Below are positions 7,151 to 13,734 of a DNA stretch of 13,734 nt, piece by piece. The stretch spans positions 1 through 13,734 of the forward strand of contig JAOZMN010000045.1 in assembly GCA_029934265.1 (NCBI GenBank). The letters run 5' to 3'. How positions within the stretch are numbered: the stretch's first letter is position 1; each line of letters opens with the position of its first letter. The translations under genes were made by a program, and so were the position numbers. This stretch comes from Bacteroidales bacterium. Lineage in GTDB: Bacteria; Bacteroidota; Bacteroidia; Bacteroidales; JAADGE01. The notes under the pieces are model-generated. The model searched no databases, had not been told where the DNA came from, and was given only the letters and a program-made list of their open reading frames with translations.

Positions 7151-8050
7151 TTATTTTTTCCAAAAGTCGTAAAAATTATACCATTGTAATGGATATTTTT
7201 TCAAAATTTCTTCTAAATATGAAACATATTGTTTCATTAAAAATTCAATTTGTTCTTGTTTTGAACGCTTTCCTGTATAATTTGCATTAATATTTTTTAC
7301 GAAACATTTATACTTCTTATTCCCGTCTTGCATTACAAACATTCCAAGAACAGGCACTTTTAATTTTACTGCCAATTGAAAGGCATTTACGGGAAATCCG
7401 GCTTTATCTCCCATAAAATCAATTGCAATGTTTTTTGAGCCTTGATATATTCTGTCGCCGGCCATATTAACCAACTCGGCATTTTTGAGTGCATTATATA
7501 CGGCAAAAATATGCGAAAATCCATCAACAACAGGAATCATGTGTATATTATTGACTTCAAGAACATCTCTTCTTTTTTGTTGCACTTCTTCCGACTCTCC
7601 TCCGAAAACGATTGCATTGAGTTTCTTTTTATTTTGTCCTAAAAAATATCCTGCAATTTCGGCACTTCCTATATGCGAATTTATAATTATTGCTCCTTTA
7701 TCAGGATTGTTTACAATAGCATCAAATTTTTCCTGACCTTCAATCTTTACGGAAAATAGTTTTTGTCTGCCTGAAAACAATGCGAATTTATCAATTAATG
7801 TTTTTCCGAATAAAAAATGATTTAAATAAGTACTTAAACATGATTTTAAAATATCGTACTTTTGTCGCTTCCTGAAATAATTGAAAATATTAACTGTTGC
7901 TTTATAATTAATTAACAGATAGAAAGGAATTACAACAGTCAATATTACATAAGTAAATGTAATACTTCCGTGTTTTAAATATAAATACAAAAATTTCTGA
8001 CCTATATTCCCTCCACCTGTTTTCCCTTTCCAATCAATATTTCTCGCCAC
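7151..8050 (-). CDS. LpxL/HtrB-like lysophospholipid acyltransferase, GTG start
   Basis: A 299-residue membrane-associated acyltransferase of the lipid A biosynthesis (LpxL/HtrB) family. It starts with the W-x-G-x-TGGG segment (7-14) common in pigment-cluster members, followed by a hydrophobic anchor at about 29-48. The catalytic HX4E motif is His126-Glu131 (NSHIGSAEIAG); AGDR (197-200) and a C-terminal WYNFYDFW follow. In aryl-polyene clusters such enzymes are thought to transfer the polyene acyl chain onto a lipid carrier, giving an outer-membrane pigment. The only usable start is GTG (8048-8050): the upstream ACP TAA is in the same frame two codons earlier, so ACP and acyltransferase are adjacent in one frame with only a stop and TCG between them. 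Coupled expression with the ACP fits direct hand-over of the chain. Confidence 0.87.
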   Translation of the reverse strand: MARNIDWKGKTGGGNIGQKFLYLYLKHGSITFTYVILTVVIPFYLLINYKATVNIFNYFRKRQKYDILKSCLSTYLNHFLFGKTLIDKFALFSGRQKLFSVKIEGQEKFDAIVNNPDKGAIIINSHIGSAEIAGYFLGQNKKKLNAIVFGGESEEVQQKRRDVLEVNNIHMIPVVDGFSHIFAVYNALKNAELVNMAGDRIYQGSKNIAIDFMGDKAGFPVNAFQLAVKLKVPVLGMFVMQDGNKKYKCFVKNINANYTGKRSKQEQIEFLMKQYVSYLEEILKKYPLQWYNFYDFWKK

Positions 8051-8053
8051 CGA

Positions 8054-8308
8054 TTATTTGTTTACATTTATTTCAATATAATCATAAAATAAACCGAGAG
8101 TAGTAACTTCTATCATCTCTTCGGGCTTTATTTTGAAGCCGAAATTACGTTCTACTATAACAACAATATCAATAAAATCAAGACTGTCAATTCCTAAATC
8201 ATCACGCAGTTTAGACTCCGGAATTAAATCATCGGGAGCAATTTCAAGCTCTTCAATTAAAAATTCGTTAGTTACTTTTTCTATTTCTTGTCTTGTCATT
8301 TTTTTCAT
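8054..8308 (-). CDS. Acyl carrier protein (ACP1)
   Basis: A carrier protein of 84 residues from the ATG at 8306-8308, or 81 from the ATG at 8297-8299. The frame is open upstream to 8407, but those 33 extra residues do not look like ACP sequence, so the short form is chosen. The phosphopantetheine serine is Ser42 in LGIDSLDFIDIVV, with a preceding IPESKLRDD and a following ERNFGFKI helix. No Shine-Dalgarno is obvious. It is followed after one sense codon by the acyltransferase, suggesting this ACP may carry the finished polyene, or the growing chain, to the membrane enzyme. The region between it and the upstream EFR1-type gene (8309-8454) holds dyad structures described separately. Confidence 0.9.
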   Translation of the reverse strand: MKKMTRQEIEKVTNEFLIEELEIAPDDLIPESKLRDDLGIDSLDFIDIVVIVERNFGFKIKPEEMIEVTTLGLFYDYIEINVNK

Positions 8309-8373
8309 CTGTTTATAATTTGTAACACTCTGAAAATAAGTAATGGAAATATAATCATTTTCTTGGGTGTTAA

Positions 8374-8404
8374 GATTTAATTTTAAATCCCACAATGTGG
8401 ATTT
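8374..8404. other. Adjacent dyad-symmetry elements upstream of ACP1
   Basis: Two abutting inverted repeats lie 66-96 bp before the chosen ACP1 start. One is GATTTAA-TT-TTAAATC (8374-8389). The other is AAATC-CCACA-A-TGTGG-ATTT (about 8385-8404), whose inner arms CCACA/TGTGG (8390-8400) are perfect and whose outer arms pair with one bulged base. They could be an operator or an mRNA hairpin. If ACP1 instead began at 8407 they would be coding, which I consider unlikely. Confidence 0.3.
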
Positions 8405-8454
8405 CATATTTTTTATCGAAATTCTTTACTTTGAATATTATATTGGTTCTGTTT

Positions 8455-9255
8455 TTATTGCTTTAACGGTTTAAATCCCGGTTCTATATATTTGCTTTTT
8501 CCTTTTGTATTTCCGCCGTAAGTTTGATAAATTGCTTCTTGCTTACAGTAATTAACACATCTCATACATTGTTCGCATGATGATACCCATTTGGGTTTAC
8601 CATCTTTCATTACAATACTGTCTGTCGGGCAAACCTCCGAACAAGCACCACAAGAATTGCAACTATCATAAACTCTAAACATTTTCCACATATTATAGAT
8701 TCCAAATCTGTGAAACAAGTAATGTTGCCTGTACAATCCGAATTTATTTAATTTTTCAGGAATATTGAATTGCCTGTGATACTCTTTGTTGTTAATAATA
8801 TTATTTGCAATTACACCGGTTTTTTCTTTGGCTTTTTCAAGAATTGTTTCAGCTTCTTTTTTTTCCGGTAAAGTAATAAATGTTACCCAGTTAGCCGGCA
8901 TATGAATAGCATCAGAATATGTAACATTATAATTTTTCTTTTTCAGTATTTTTTTACCTATATCCAAAGCAAAACCAACTTCGTCAATCTCTCCGCAGGT
9001 TACTAATAAAAAAGCATTCTTACTGTCCGGTTGTTTGGATATATCATTCAAATACTCCCGGCAAACTCTCGGTAATCCAAAAGCATAAACCGGAAAACAA
9101 AAGCCTACTAAATCAAAATCGGCATTAATATCTGTTTTTTCTGTAATTGATTTAATTTCAACTTCATAATTTTTTCTCTCAAAAATTTCTTTGCATGTTG
9201 TAAGAATTCTTAACGAATTACCTGTTCCCGTAAAATAATTTAATCTTATTTTCAT
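8455..9255 (-). CDS. EFR1-type flavodoxin-like domain + 2[4Fe-4S] ferredoxin protein
   Basis: A 266-residue redox protein. Residues about 1-150 form a flavodoxin-like domain with the FMN phosphate loop YFTGTGNS (7-14). The C-terminal part has two [4Fe-4S] motifs: Cys199-x2-Cys202-x2-Cys205-x3-Cys209-Pro and Cys227-x2-Cys230-x2-Cys233-x3-Cys237. This architecture matches the EFR1 family, common in anaerobes and of uncertain function. No transmembrane segment is evident, so it should be a cytoplasmic electron carrier. It sits inside the pigment operon (42 nt after KS1, 146 nt before ACP1) in the same direction, so a role in the pathway is likely, but canonical aryl-polyene assembly has no step obviously needing it. 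Possible roles: reduction of an enoyl or aryl intermediate, or electron supply to an enzyme outside the window. Family call secure; role unknown. Confidence 0.85.
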   Translation of the reverse strand: MKIRLNYFTGTGNSLRILTTCKEIFERKNYEVEIKSITEKTDINADFDLVGFCFPVYAFGLPRVCREYLNDISKQPDSKNAFLLVTCGEIDEVGFALDIGKKILKKKNYNVTYSDAIHMPANWVTFITLPEKKEAETILEKAKEKTGVIANNIINNKEYHRQFNIPEKLNKFGLYRQHYLFHRFGIYNMWKMFRVYDSCNSCGACSEVCPTDSIVMKDGKPKWVSSCEQCMRCVNYCKQEAIYQTYGGNTKGKSKYIEPGFKPLKQ

Positions 9256-9297
9256 TTGTTTTGCTTGTCAATAAACACTCAATATACTCGGGATTTT

Positions 9298-10521
9298 TTA
9301 TTTCTTGAATTTTTTGAGAACAAGTGCACTGTTTGTGCCCCCGAAACCAAATGAATTTGAAAGAAATACATCTATGTTTTTATCAATTTTTTGGGCTGCA
9401 ATATTTAATTTTGCAGAATATTCATCGGGTTTTTCAAAGTTTATATTCGGAGCAACAAATGAGTTATTCATCATTAATATTGAATAAACAAGTTCGCTTG
9501 CCCCGGCCATCCAGCATTCGTGTCCGGTCATTGATTTTGTTGAACTTATCGGCGGTTGATAGTGTCCTAATAATTGGTCTAATGCCATTGCTTCATACGA
9601 ATCTCCAAGCAAAGTGGACGTTGCGTGTGCATTTACATAATCGACTTGTTCGGCAGTTAATGAAGCGTCTTTTAAAGCTCTGTCCATAGCAATAAAAGAG
9701 CCGGTATTATTCGGTTGTGAAATATGTCCGCCGTTAGATGAAAATCCGTATCCTGAAACTTCAGCTATTATATTTGCTCCTCGTTTTACGGCATGGTCGT
9801 AGTCTTCCAAAATAAGAGTTGCGGCACCTCCGCTGGGTACTAATCCGTCTCTTCCTGCATCAAATGGTCTTGATGCTTTTGTCGGTTCATCTACTCGAAC
9901 AGAAAATGCACTTAAAGCGTCAAAACTTGCCATCGAATAGAAATTTGTTTCCTGTGCACCTCCGCATACAACAACATCTTGCAATCCGTTTTTAATAAAC
10001 GAATATCCCAAACCTGCTGAGTGAGAACCGCTTGCACAAGCCGCACTAATAGTCATGTTGATACCTCTAAGCTTGAAAATAACCGATAAATTCATAGTAA
10101 CGGTAGAATTCATCGACTGAAAAATTGCACTTGAACCCAACAAAGTTGTATCTTTTTTTTCTTTTATTACATTATGAGCGTCAATTACGGCTTTTGCAGA
10201 AGAGTCGTTTCCGTAAAAAATTCCGACTTCGTTTTTTTCAAGAAAATCCATATCTATCCCGGCTTGGTCTAATGCTTCTTTTGTTGCCATATAAGCATAT
10301 TCGCCCTCTTCTGCAAGACCGCTTCTCAATCTTCGATGCAGGAGACCTTTTAAATTCGGTCGTTCAACCATTCCGGTAAGCGGAGAACGATAGCCGTATT
10401 TATAACGTTCTTCATCAAGACAAATACCCGATTTTCCGTTATACAAGGATTGTTTTACTTCTTCTAAACTTTTGCCTATGCAGGAATAAATTCCCATTCC
10501 GGTAACTACAACTCGTTTCAT
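9298..10521 (-). CDS. Beta-ketoacyl-ACP synthase (KS1), intact FabB/FabF-like
   Basis: A 407-residue condensing enzyme with all catalytic residues: Cys162 in ISAACASGSH, His299 in NAHATSTLLGD and His334 in SMTGHECWMAG, with SNSFGFGGTNSALVL at the C-terminus and VVVTGMGIYSCIG at the N-terminus. The SAACASGS nucleophile region and NAHATST are closer to KAS I (FabB)-type enzymes than those of KS2 and KS3, so it is a different subfamily. It lies 36 nt after the FabG-like gene and 42 nt before the EFR1-type gene. By position and by analogy with aryl-polyene systems that have one stand-alone KS plus a KS:CLF pair (ApeR versus ApeO:ApeC), it may act as a homodimer in early elongation or priming; this is inference. 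Confidence 0.93.
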   Translation of the reverse strand: MKRVVVTGMGIYSCIGKSLEEVKQSLYNGKSGICLDEERYKYGYRSPLTGMVERPNLKGLLHRRLRSGLAEEGEYAYMATKEALDQAGIDMDFLEKNEVGIFYGNDSSAKAVIDAHNVIKEKKDTTLLGSSAIFQSMNSTVTMNLSVIFKLRGINMTISAACASGSHSAGLGYSFIKNGLQDVVVCGGAQETNFYSMASFDALSAFSVRVDEPTKASRPFDAGRDGLVPSGGAATLILEDYDHAVKRGANIIAEVSGYGFSSNGGHISQPNNTGSFIAMDRALKDASLTAEQVDYVNAHATSTLLGDSYEAMALDQLLGHYQPPISSTKSMTGHECWMAGASELVYSILMMNNSFVAPNINFEKPDEYSAKLNIAAQKIDKNIDVFLSNSFGFGGTNSALVLKKFKK

Positions 10522-10557
10522 AAAATATTTTTTTAAAGTCTTTGTCCTATTTTTAAA

Positions 10558-11283
10558 TTAATATAATCCTCCATTAATCGAGATAACCTCTCCTGTAATA
10601 TATGATGCTTTTTCCGAAGCCAAAAAAGCGACTAAATTCGCTACTTCTTCTGCTTTACCGAAACGATTAAGAGGAATTAATTTTTTTAATGTTTTTTCGT
10701 CTAAATCATCGGTCATATCAGTAGCAATAAAACCCGGTGCTACGGCATTTACCGTTACTCCTCGTTTGCCGACTTCTTGTGCCAATGCTTTTGTTGCTCC
10801 TATAACTCCGGCTTTTGCCGCCGAGTAATTTGTTTGTCCGGGTAAGCCTTTTTGTCCGGATAACGAAACAATATTTATAATTCTACCAAACCTTTTTGTA
10901 AGCATATCTTTTATTGCACGTCTGGTAACATAAAAAAAGCTGTTCAAGTTTGTATCTATAACTTTATCCCACTGATTATTTTGCATCCATATCAACATGG
11001 CATCTTCACGTATTCCGGCGTTATTAACCAAAACTGCAATATAATCGTCTTTATGTTCTTCTTGCCAACTAATCATTGCATTATCAACCTGTCCGACATC
11101 AGAAATATCAAATTGCAATATTTCGGCTTTCACTCCTATATTTTCAACTTCCTTTTTGGTCTGTTCTGCGGCTTCTTTGTTCGAGTTATAATTTATTATA
11201 ACCGGATATCCCAAACGTGCTGTTTCTATACATATATGACGACCTATCCCTCGTGAACCTCCTGTTACAAGTGCGTATTTCAT
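10558..11283 (-). CDS. fabG: 3-oxoacyl-ACP reductase, FabG-like ketoreductase
   Basis: A 241-residue short-chain dehydrogenase/reductase of normal FabG length. It has the dinucleotide-binding TGGSRGIG (7-14), NNAG (87-90), Asn112 and catalytic Ser140-Tyr153-Lys157 (YSAAK), with PGFIATDMT (183-191) and a C-terminal INGGLY. Spacing of the Ser, Tyr and Lys is the same as in E. coli FabG. It should reduce beta-ketoacyl-ACP with NAD(P)H in each round of polyene extension, the role of ApeQ in aryl-polyene synthesis. Its place beside KS1 and downstream of the ammonia-lyase supports a dedicated pigment reductase rather than the housekeeping FabG. A 320-bp gap upstream suggests it may have its own promoter. 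Confidence 0.93.
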   Translation of the reverse strand: MKYALVTGGSRGIGRHICIETARLGYPVIINYNSNKEAAEQTKKEVENIGVKAEILQFDISDVGQVDNAMISWQEEHKDDYIAVLVNNAGIREDAMLIWMQNNQWDKVIDTNLNSFFYVTRRAIKDMLTKRFGRIINIVSLSGQKGLPGQTNYSAAKAGVIGATKALAQEVGKRGVTVNAVAPGFIATDMTDDLDEKTLKKLIPLNRFGKAEEVANLVAFLASEKASYITGEVISINGGLY

Positions 11284-11603
11284 ATTTTTTATTTAAGGTC
11301 TTTTACTTTTTGAATAAAATAAAAGCCGGGTATATAAATTATTAAAAAATCAACAATCAAAAATAATCACAGACCTCCGTCTGTTTTAATATTTTACTCG
11401 TTATATATCTGACACATAACTATTTATACATGATTTTCGATAACCTGACATTGCAAAACTTAGCATTTTTTAATACTTTGTTTTTCAAAGACTTATAAAT
11501 ATATACTAATTACTATTTTTTACGTCATTTAATTAAAAATAAAGCACTTACAAAAAATAAATGATGCCCATTTTTAAGCCCTAATTTTTGAGGTCAGAAT
11601 CAA
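11284..11603. other. Intergenic region between ammonia-lyase and fabG-like gene
   Basis: A 320-bp AT-rich stretch with no credible gene. It holds hairpin repeat copy C (11370-11393). It also holds a -7-like TATTTTTG on the minus strand (11358-11365), which would give a leader of roughly 70 nt for the ketoreductase but lacks a recognisable -33 TTG. A weak hairpin CTTTG-TTTTT-CAAAG is at 11476-11490. No convincing rho-independent terminator follows the lyase stop, so read-through from the upstream promoter is possible. Confidence 0.45.
11370..11393. repeat. Intergenic hairpin repeat, copy C (before ketoreductase)
   Basis: The plus strand reads CAGACCTCCGTCTG (11370-11383), then TTTTAATATT (11384-11393). 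It differs from copy A at one of 24 positions, and that base is in the loop. As minus-strand RNA the stem CAGAC/GUCUG closes a GGAG loop. It lies 86 nt upstream of the FabG-like start, farther than copies A and B lie from their genes, and just upstream of a -7-like element. Confidence 0.6.
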
Positions 11604-13136
11604 TTAGATTACGACATTCATTAAATATTTTTTGACTGTTTCAATTTCTTTATATTTTGTGGTATCTTCTATGAATACCGGTACTAATTTTCGTAAATCG
11701 CTATATATTTTTCGAGTATCCGGTGCCATTTTTTCACTTATCTTCAAACTTTCAATTCCTTGAATAAGTGAAATAAAATAAATTGCCAATACTTCATAAG
11801 AATTTTCAATTACCTTTTTGGTTATCAAAGCAGAATTAGCTCCCATACTTACAATATCCTGATTATCATTATTATTCGGAATACTGTGTACATAATTCGG
11901 GAATGATAAACTCTGACATTCTGCAGTGGTAGAAGTTGCCGTAAATTGAGCTCCTTGCATTCCCAAATTCAAACCGAGAACGCCCAAATTTACAAACGGC
12001 GGCATTTTTTGATTCAAATTAGGGTTCATCAAAAAGTTAAGTTGTCTTTCCATTAACATTGTCATTTTTGTAACAACAATTTTCAACTTATCCATTTCCA
12101 ACGAAATATAATCTCCGTGAAAATTTCCGCCGTGATATACGTTTTGAGTTTCAATATCTACAACCGGATTATCACTTACCGAATTTGCCTCTTTGAATAT
12201 AACATTTCCGGCATATTTAATCGTATCCGAAACAGGTCCGAGTATTTGCGGTACGCAACGCAATGAATAATATTCTTGAACTTTTTCTTCAATTACTTTT
12301 TCGGTAACCTTTCTGTTATATAAATGAGAACTTCGTTTTTTTATTAAAGAACTGTTTTTCAATAAAGTTCGCATTTTTTTTGCAATTTCACTTTGTCCTT
12401 CGTGCAATTTGGCGGAATTTAATTCCGAAGAAAAACCATCGTCGTAAGAATCCATAATTTCATTAATTACGGACGAAGCCGCTACAGACCAATTCAATAA
12501 ATTTTTCGCATAAAAATAATTTACGATACCTATGCCGGTCATTATGGAAGTCCCGTTAATTAAAGAAAGCCCCTCTCTTATATACATAGAAACAGGCTTC
12601 AAATTACAAGCGTCCATCGCTTTTTTTGCAGGCATTAACTCACCTTTATAGTAAACATCTCCTTCCCCGATAAGCGATAATGCTAAATGTGACAACTGTA
12701 CTAAATCTCCACTCGCTCCCACTCCGCCATGTTCAAAAATCACCGGTATTATATCGTTATTGATAAAATCCTTTAATAAAATTGCACTTTCGGGGTGGAT
12801 ACCGGACTTTGCTTTTAAAATAGTCGATAATCTGCAAAGCATTCCGGATTTAACGTACAAAGCATCTATATGATTTCCGCTTCCTGCACTATGACTGCGT
12901 ATCAAATTGTATTGTAACTTAATTCTATCCGATTCCGAAATACGATATTGTGCCATCGGTCCAAAACCGGTAGTTATTCCATATATCAGTTTTTTTTCGG
13001 CAAAATTAGAAAGAAAATTAAATGATTCTTCAATTTTTTTAATACTGTCGGAAGATAGTTTTATCTTCTTGTTTTCAAACAAGATTTGATAAAATTCTTT
13101 TTCCGAAAAATTAATATTATTCACTGCTTCCGACAT
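11604..13136 (-). CDS. Aromatic amino acid (tyrosine) ammonia-lyase, MIO family
   Basis: A 510-residue HAL/PAL-family lyase. The self-forming MIO cofactor comes from Ala141-Ser142-Gly143 in GGVGASGDLVQLSHLAL. Other active-site landmarks are Tyr52 (IYGITTGFG), Asn194-Gly195 (LINGTS), QEYYSLRCVPQ (287-297), NPVVD, HGGNFHGDYISLEMDKL and SIPNNNDNQD. The substrate-selectivity pair is Ser81-His82 (RSHSAG), which is formally the histidine-lyase type. From memory, however, the experimentally studied F. johnsoniae tyrosine ammonia-lyase has the same RSHS sequence and is close throughout. I therefore call it TAL, deaminating tyrosine to p-coumarate, the expected aryl starter of flexirubin-type polyenes. 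The ATG at 13136 is preferred; the frame extends to a TTG at 13154. It is the first gene of the cluster, behind a strong Bacteroidota promoter. Histidine lyase is the main alternative, but no Hut genes are nearby. Confidence 0.88.
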   Translation of the reverse strand: MSEAVNNINFSEKEFYQILFENKKIKLSSDSIKKIEESFNFLSNFAEKKLIYGITTGFGPMAQYRISESDRIKLQYNLIRSHSAGSGNHIDALYVKSGMLCRLSTILKAKSGIHPESAILLKDFINNDIIPVIFEHGGVGASGDLVQLSHLALSLIGEGDVYYKGELMPAKKAMDACNLKPVSMYIREGLSLINGTSIMTGIGIVNYFYAKNLLNWSVAASSVINEIMDSYDDGFSSELNSAKLHEGQSEIAKKMRTLLKNSSLIKKRSSHLYNRKVTEKVIEEKVQEYYSLRCVPQILGPVSDTIKYAGNVIFKEANSVSDNPVVDIETQNVYHGGNFHGDYISLEMDKLKIVVTKMTMLMERQLNFLMNPNLNQKMPPFVNLGVLGLNLGMQGAQFTATSTTAECQSLSFPNYVHSIPNNNDNQDIVSMGANSALITKKVIENSYEVLAIYFISLIQGIESLKISEKMAPDTRKIYSDLRKLVPVFIEDTTKYKEIETVKKYLMNVVI

Positions 13137-13242
13137 TATATTATATGCTAACAAACTGCATCTATGGGTACAGTTTCAAAATAAACATTACACTTAACTT
13201 ACTGCTAAACAGTGCATAAAAAAAGTACTGCCTTATAAACGA

Positions 13243-13274
13243 CAAAGGTAGATAATTAATTCCGATTTAACAAA
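13243..13274 (-). promoter_or_regulatory. Bacteroidetes-type promoter for the ammonia-lyase operon
   Basis: On the minus strand, TTTG (13271-13274) is followed by 20 bp and then TACCTTTG (13243-13250). Both match the Bacteroidetes consensus, -33 TTTG and -7 TAnnTTTG, with the usual spacing. Transcription should begin near 13236, giving an approximately 100-nt leader before the ATG at 13136. This is the best promoter in the window and supports the phylum assignment. Confidence 0.7.
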
Positions 13275-13346
13275 ATATCAAAAAATATACTTTGATTCTA
13301 CGAACTCTCAAATTTTAAAATCAAGCTAAACTATTTTTAAAAAAAA

Positions 13347-13378
13347 CTTGGCAAAATTATTGCGAATACAAATTTTTG
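13347..13378 (+). promoter_or_regulatory. Possible promoter for the GH3 gene
   Basis: On the plus strand, CTTG (13347-13350) and AATTTTTG (13371-13378), separated by 20 bp, match the Bacteroidetes -33/-7 pattern with one mismatch in each box. A start near 13385 would leave about 45 nt before the ATG at 13431. A 9-bp direct repeat CAATTATTC (13398-13406, 13414-13422) lies in that leader. The ammonia-lyase promoter faces the other way about 75-100 bp away. Confidence 0.35.
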
Positions 13379-13430
13379 AATATAATGTACAATATTGCAA
13401 TTATTCAATAACTCAATTATTCTTCTGCAA

Positions 13431-13734
13431 ATGAGCCGGAAATACAAAAAAAACGAAACTCTTATTTTTTTAACAAAATATGTCGTTACTGCAATAATAT
13501 TTATGGCAGTTGCATTGCTTGTCGTGAAATTTGCAGAGAAGAAAAAGAAGCAGAAAATAAAATTTACGGCAAGTTTTCTTGATACGGACACAAAGTGGGC
13601 AGATACTCTTCTAAATAATATTTCTTTAAACGAAAAAATTGCACAATTAATTATATATAAAGCAGATACAATTACAACCAACAATTTTGAAGCAAAATTA
13701 AATCTTATTAAAACAGGTAAATTCGGAGGAGTGA
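13431..13734 (+). CDS. Glycoside hydrolase family 3 protein, N-terminal part (truncated at window end)
   Basis: An open frame from ATG 13431 runs off the right edge (101 codons visible). The N-terminus has a short basic segment, then one hydrophobic helix (about residues 15-34: KYVVTAIIFMAVALLVVKF) and a lysine-rich stretch, consistent with a membrane anchor or uncleaved signal. Residues about 52-101 (TKWADTLLNNISLNEKIAQL... NLIKTGKFGGV) match the start of the GH3 catalytic barrel: the short motif SLNEKIAQL and the later GKFGGV are typical of beta-N-acetylhexosaminidase-like GH3 enzymes, which in Bacteroidota are sometimes fused to a beta-lactamase-like domain. It is divergent from the pigment cluster and probably unrelated to it, acting on cell-wall or envelope sugars. 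No strong ribosome-binding site; the ATG at 13503 inside the helix is less likely. Confidence 0.72.
   Translation, partial: MSRKYKKNETLIFLTKYVVTAIIFMAVALLVVKFAEKKKKQKIKFTASFLDTDTKWADTLLNNISLNEKIAQLIIYKADTITTNNFEAKLNLIKTGKFGGV

Noticed and set aside
8309..8407. N-terminal extension of ACP1 to the ATG at 8407
   Set aside because: The 33 extra residues do not resemble ACPs, and the region contains dyads more typical of non-coding DNA.
9324..9689. Long plus-strand frame antisense to KS1
   Set aside because: No domain recognised; KS1 on the other strand is intact with all motifs, so this reflects codon bias.
11589..11606. TGAGGTCAGAATC resembling half of the repeat in reverse
   Set aside because: Only about a dozen bases match and no stem is formed; chance is likely in AT-rich DNA.
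13337..13684. Open minus-strand frame opposite the GH3 start
   Set aside because: It is low-complexity and phenylalanine-rich, antisense to a frame that matches GH3, so it is a shadow.
1..13734. CRISPR arrays, tRNA/rRNA genes, transposases or integrases
   Set aside because: No regularly spaced repeats, no cloverleaf-like sequence and no transposase or integrase motif were seen; the hairpin repeats are only three and widely spaced.

Overview
The window is AT-rich and carries Bacteroidota hallmarks. Start codons mostly lack Shine-Dalgarno sequences, and a TTTG-N20-TAnnTTTG promoter of the Bacteroidetes sigma-factor type (13243-13274) sits upstream of the tyrosine ammonia-lyase gene. That lyase also resembles, from memory, the characterised Flavobacterium johnsoniae enzyme. 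The genus cannot be named from the sequence.

Almost the whole window (about 57-13136) is one run of minus-strand genes that reads as an aryl-polyene / flexirubin-type type II polyketide pigment cluster. In transcription order (right to left) it encodes: tyrosine ammonia-lyase; a 320-bp gap; FabG-like ketoreductase; intact ketosynthase KS1; a flavodoxin-like + 2[4Fe-4S] EFR1-type protein; an acyl carrier protein; an LpxL/HtrB-like acyltransferase; a SAM methyltransferase; a FabZ/ApeP-like hotdog protein; a 4HBT thioesterase; intact KS2; an N-terminal-half KS-like protein; a second ACP; intact KS3; a full-length KS-like protein lacking the whole catalytic triad; and a four-helix EamA/SMR-type membrane protein. 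The inferred logic is as follows. The lyase makes p-coumarate as aryl starter. KS/ACP/KR/DH cycles extend a conjugated polyene. The methyltransferase decorates the aryl head, the thioesterase edits or releases intermediates, and the membrane acyltransferase attaches the polyene to a lipid.

At the right edge, on the plus strand, the start of a divergently transcribed glycoside hydrolase family 3 protein (13431-end, truncated) marks the cluster boundary. The left edge stops just after the EamA gene. No starter ligase, phosphopantetheinyl transferase, DarA/DarB pair or exporter is visible, so the cluster probably continues to the left.

Points of most interest: five KS-fold proteins, of which three keep Cys-His-His and two do not, each degenerate one immediately following an active one; a hotdog dehydratase with Gln at the usual His position; a methyltransferase lacking the usual O-methyltransferase His base; an unexpected iron-sulfur flavoprotein; and a hairpin repeat present three times, each in a gap before a biosynthetic gene.
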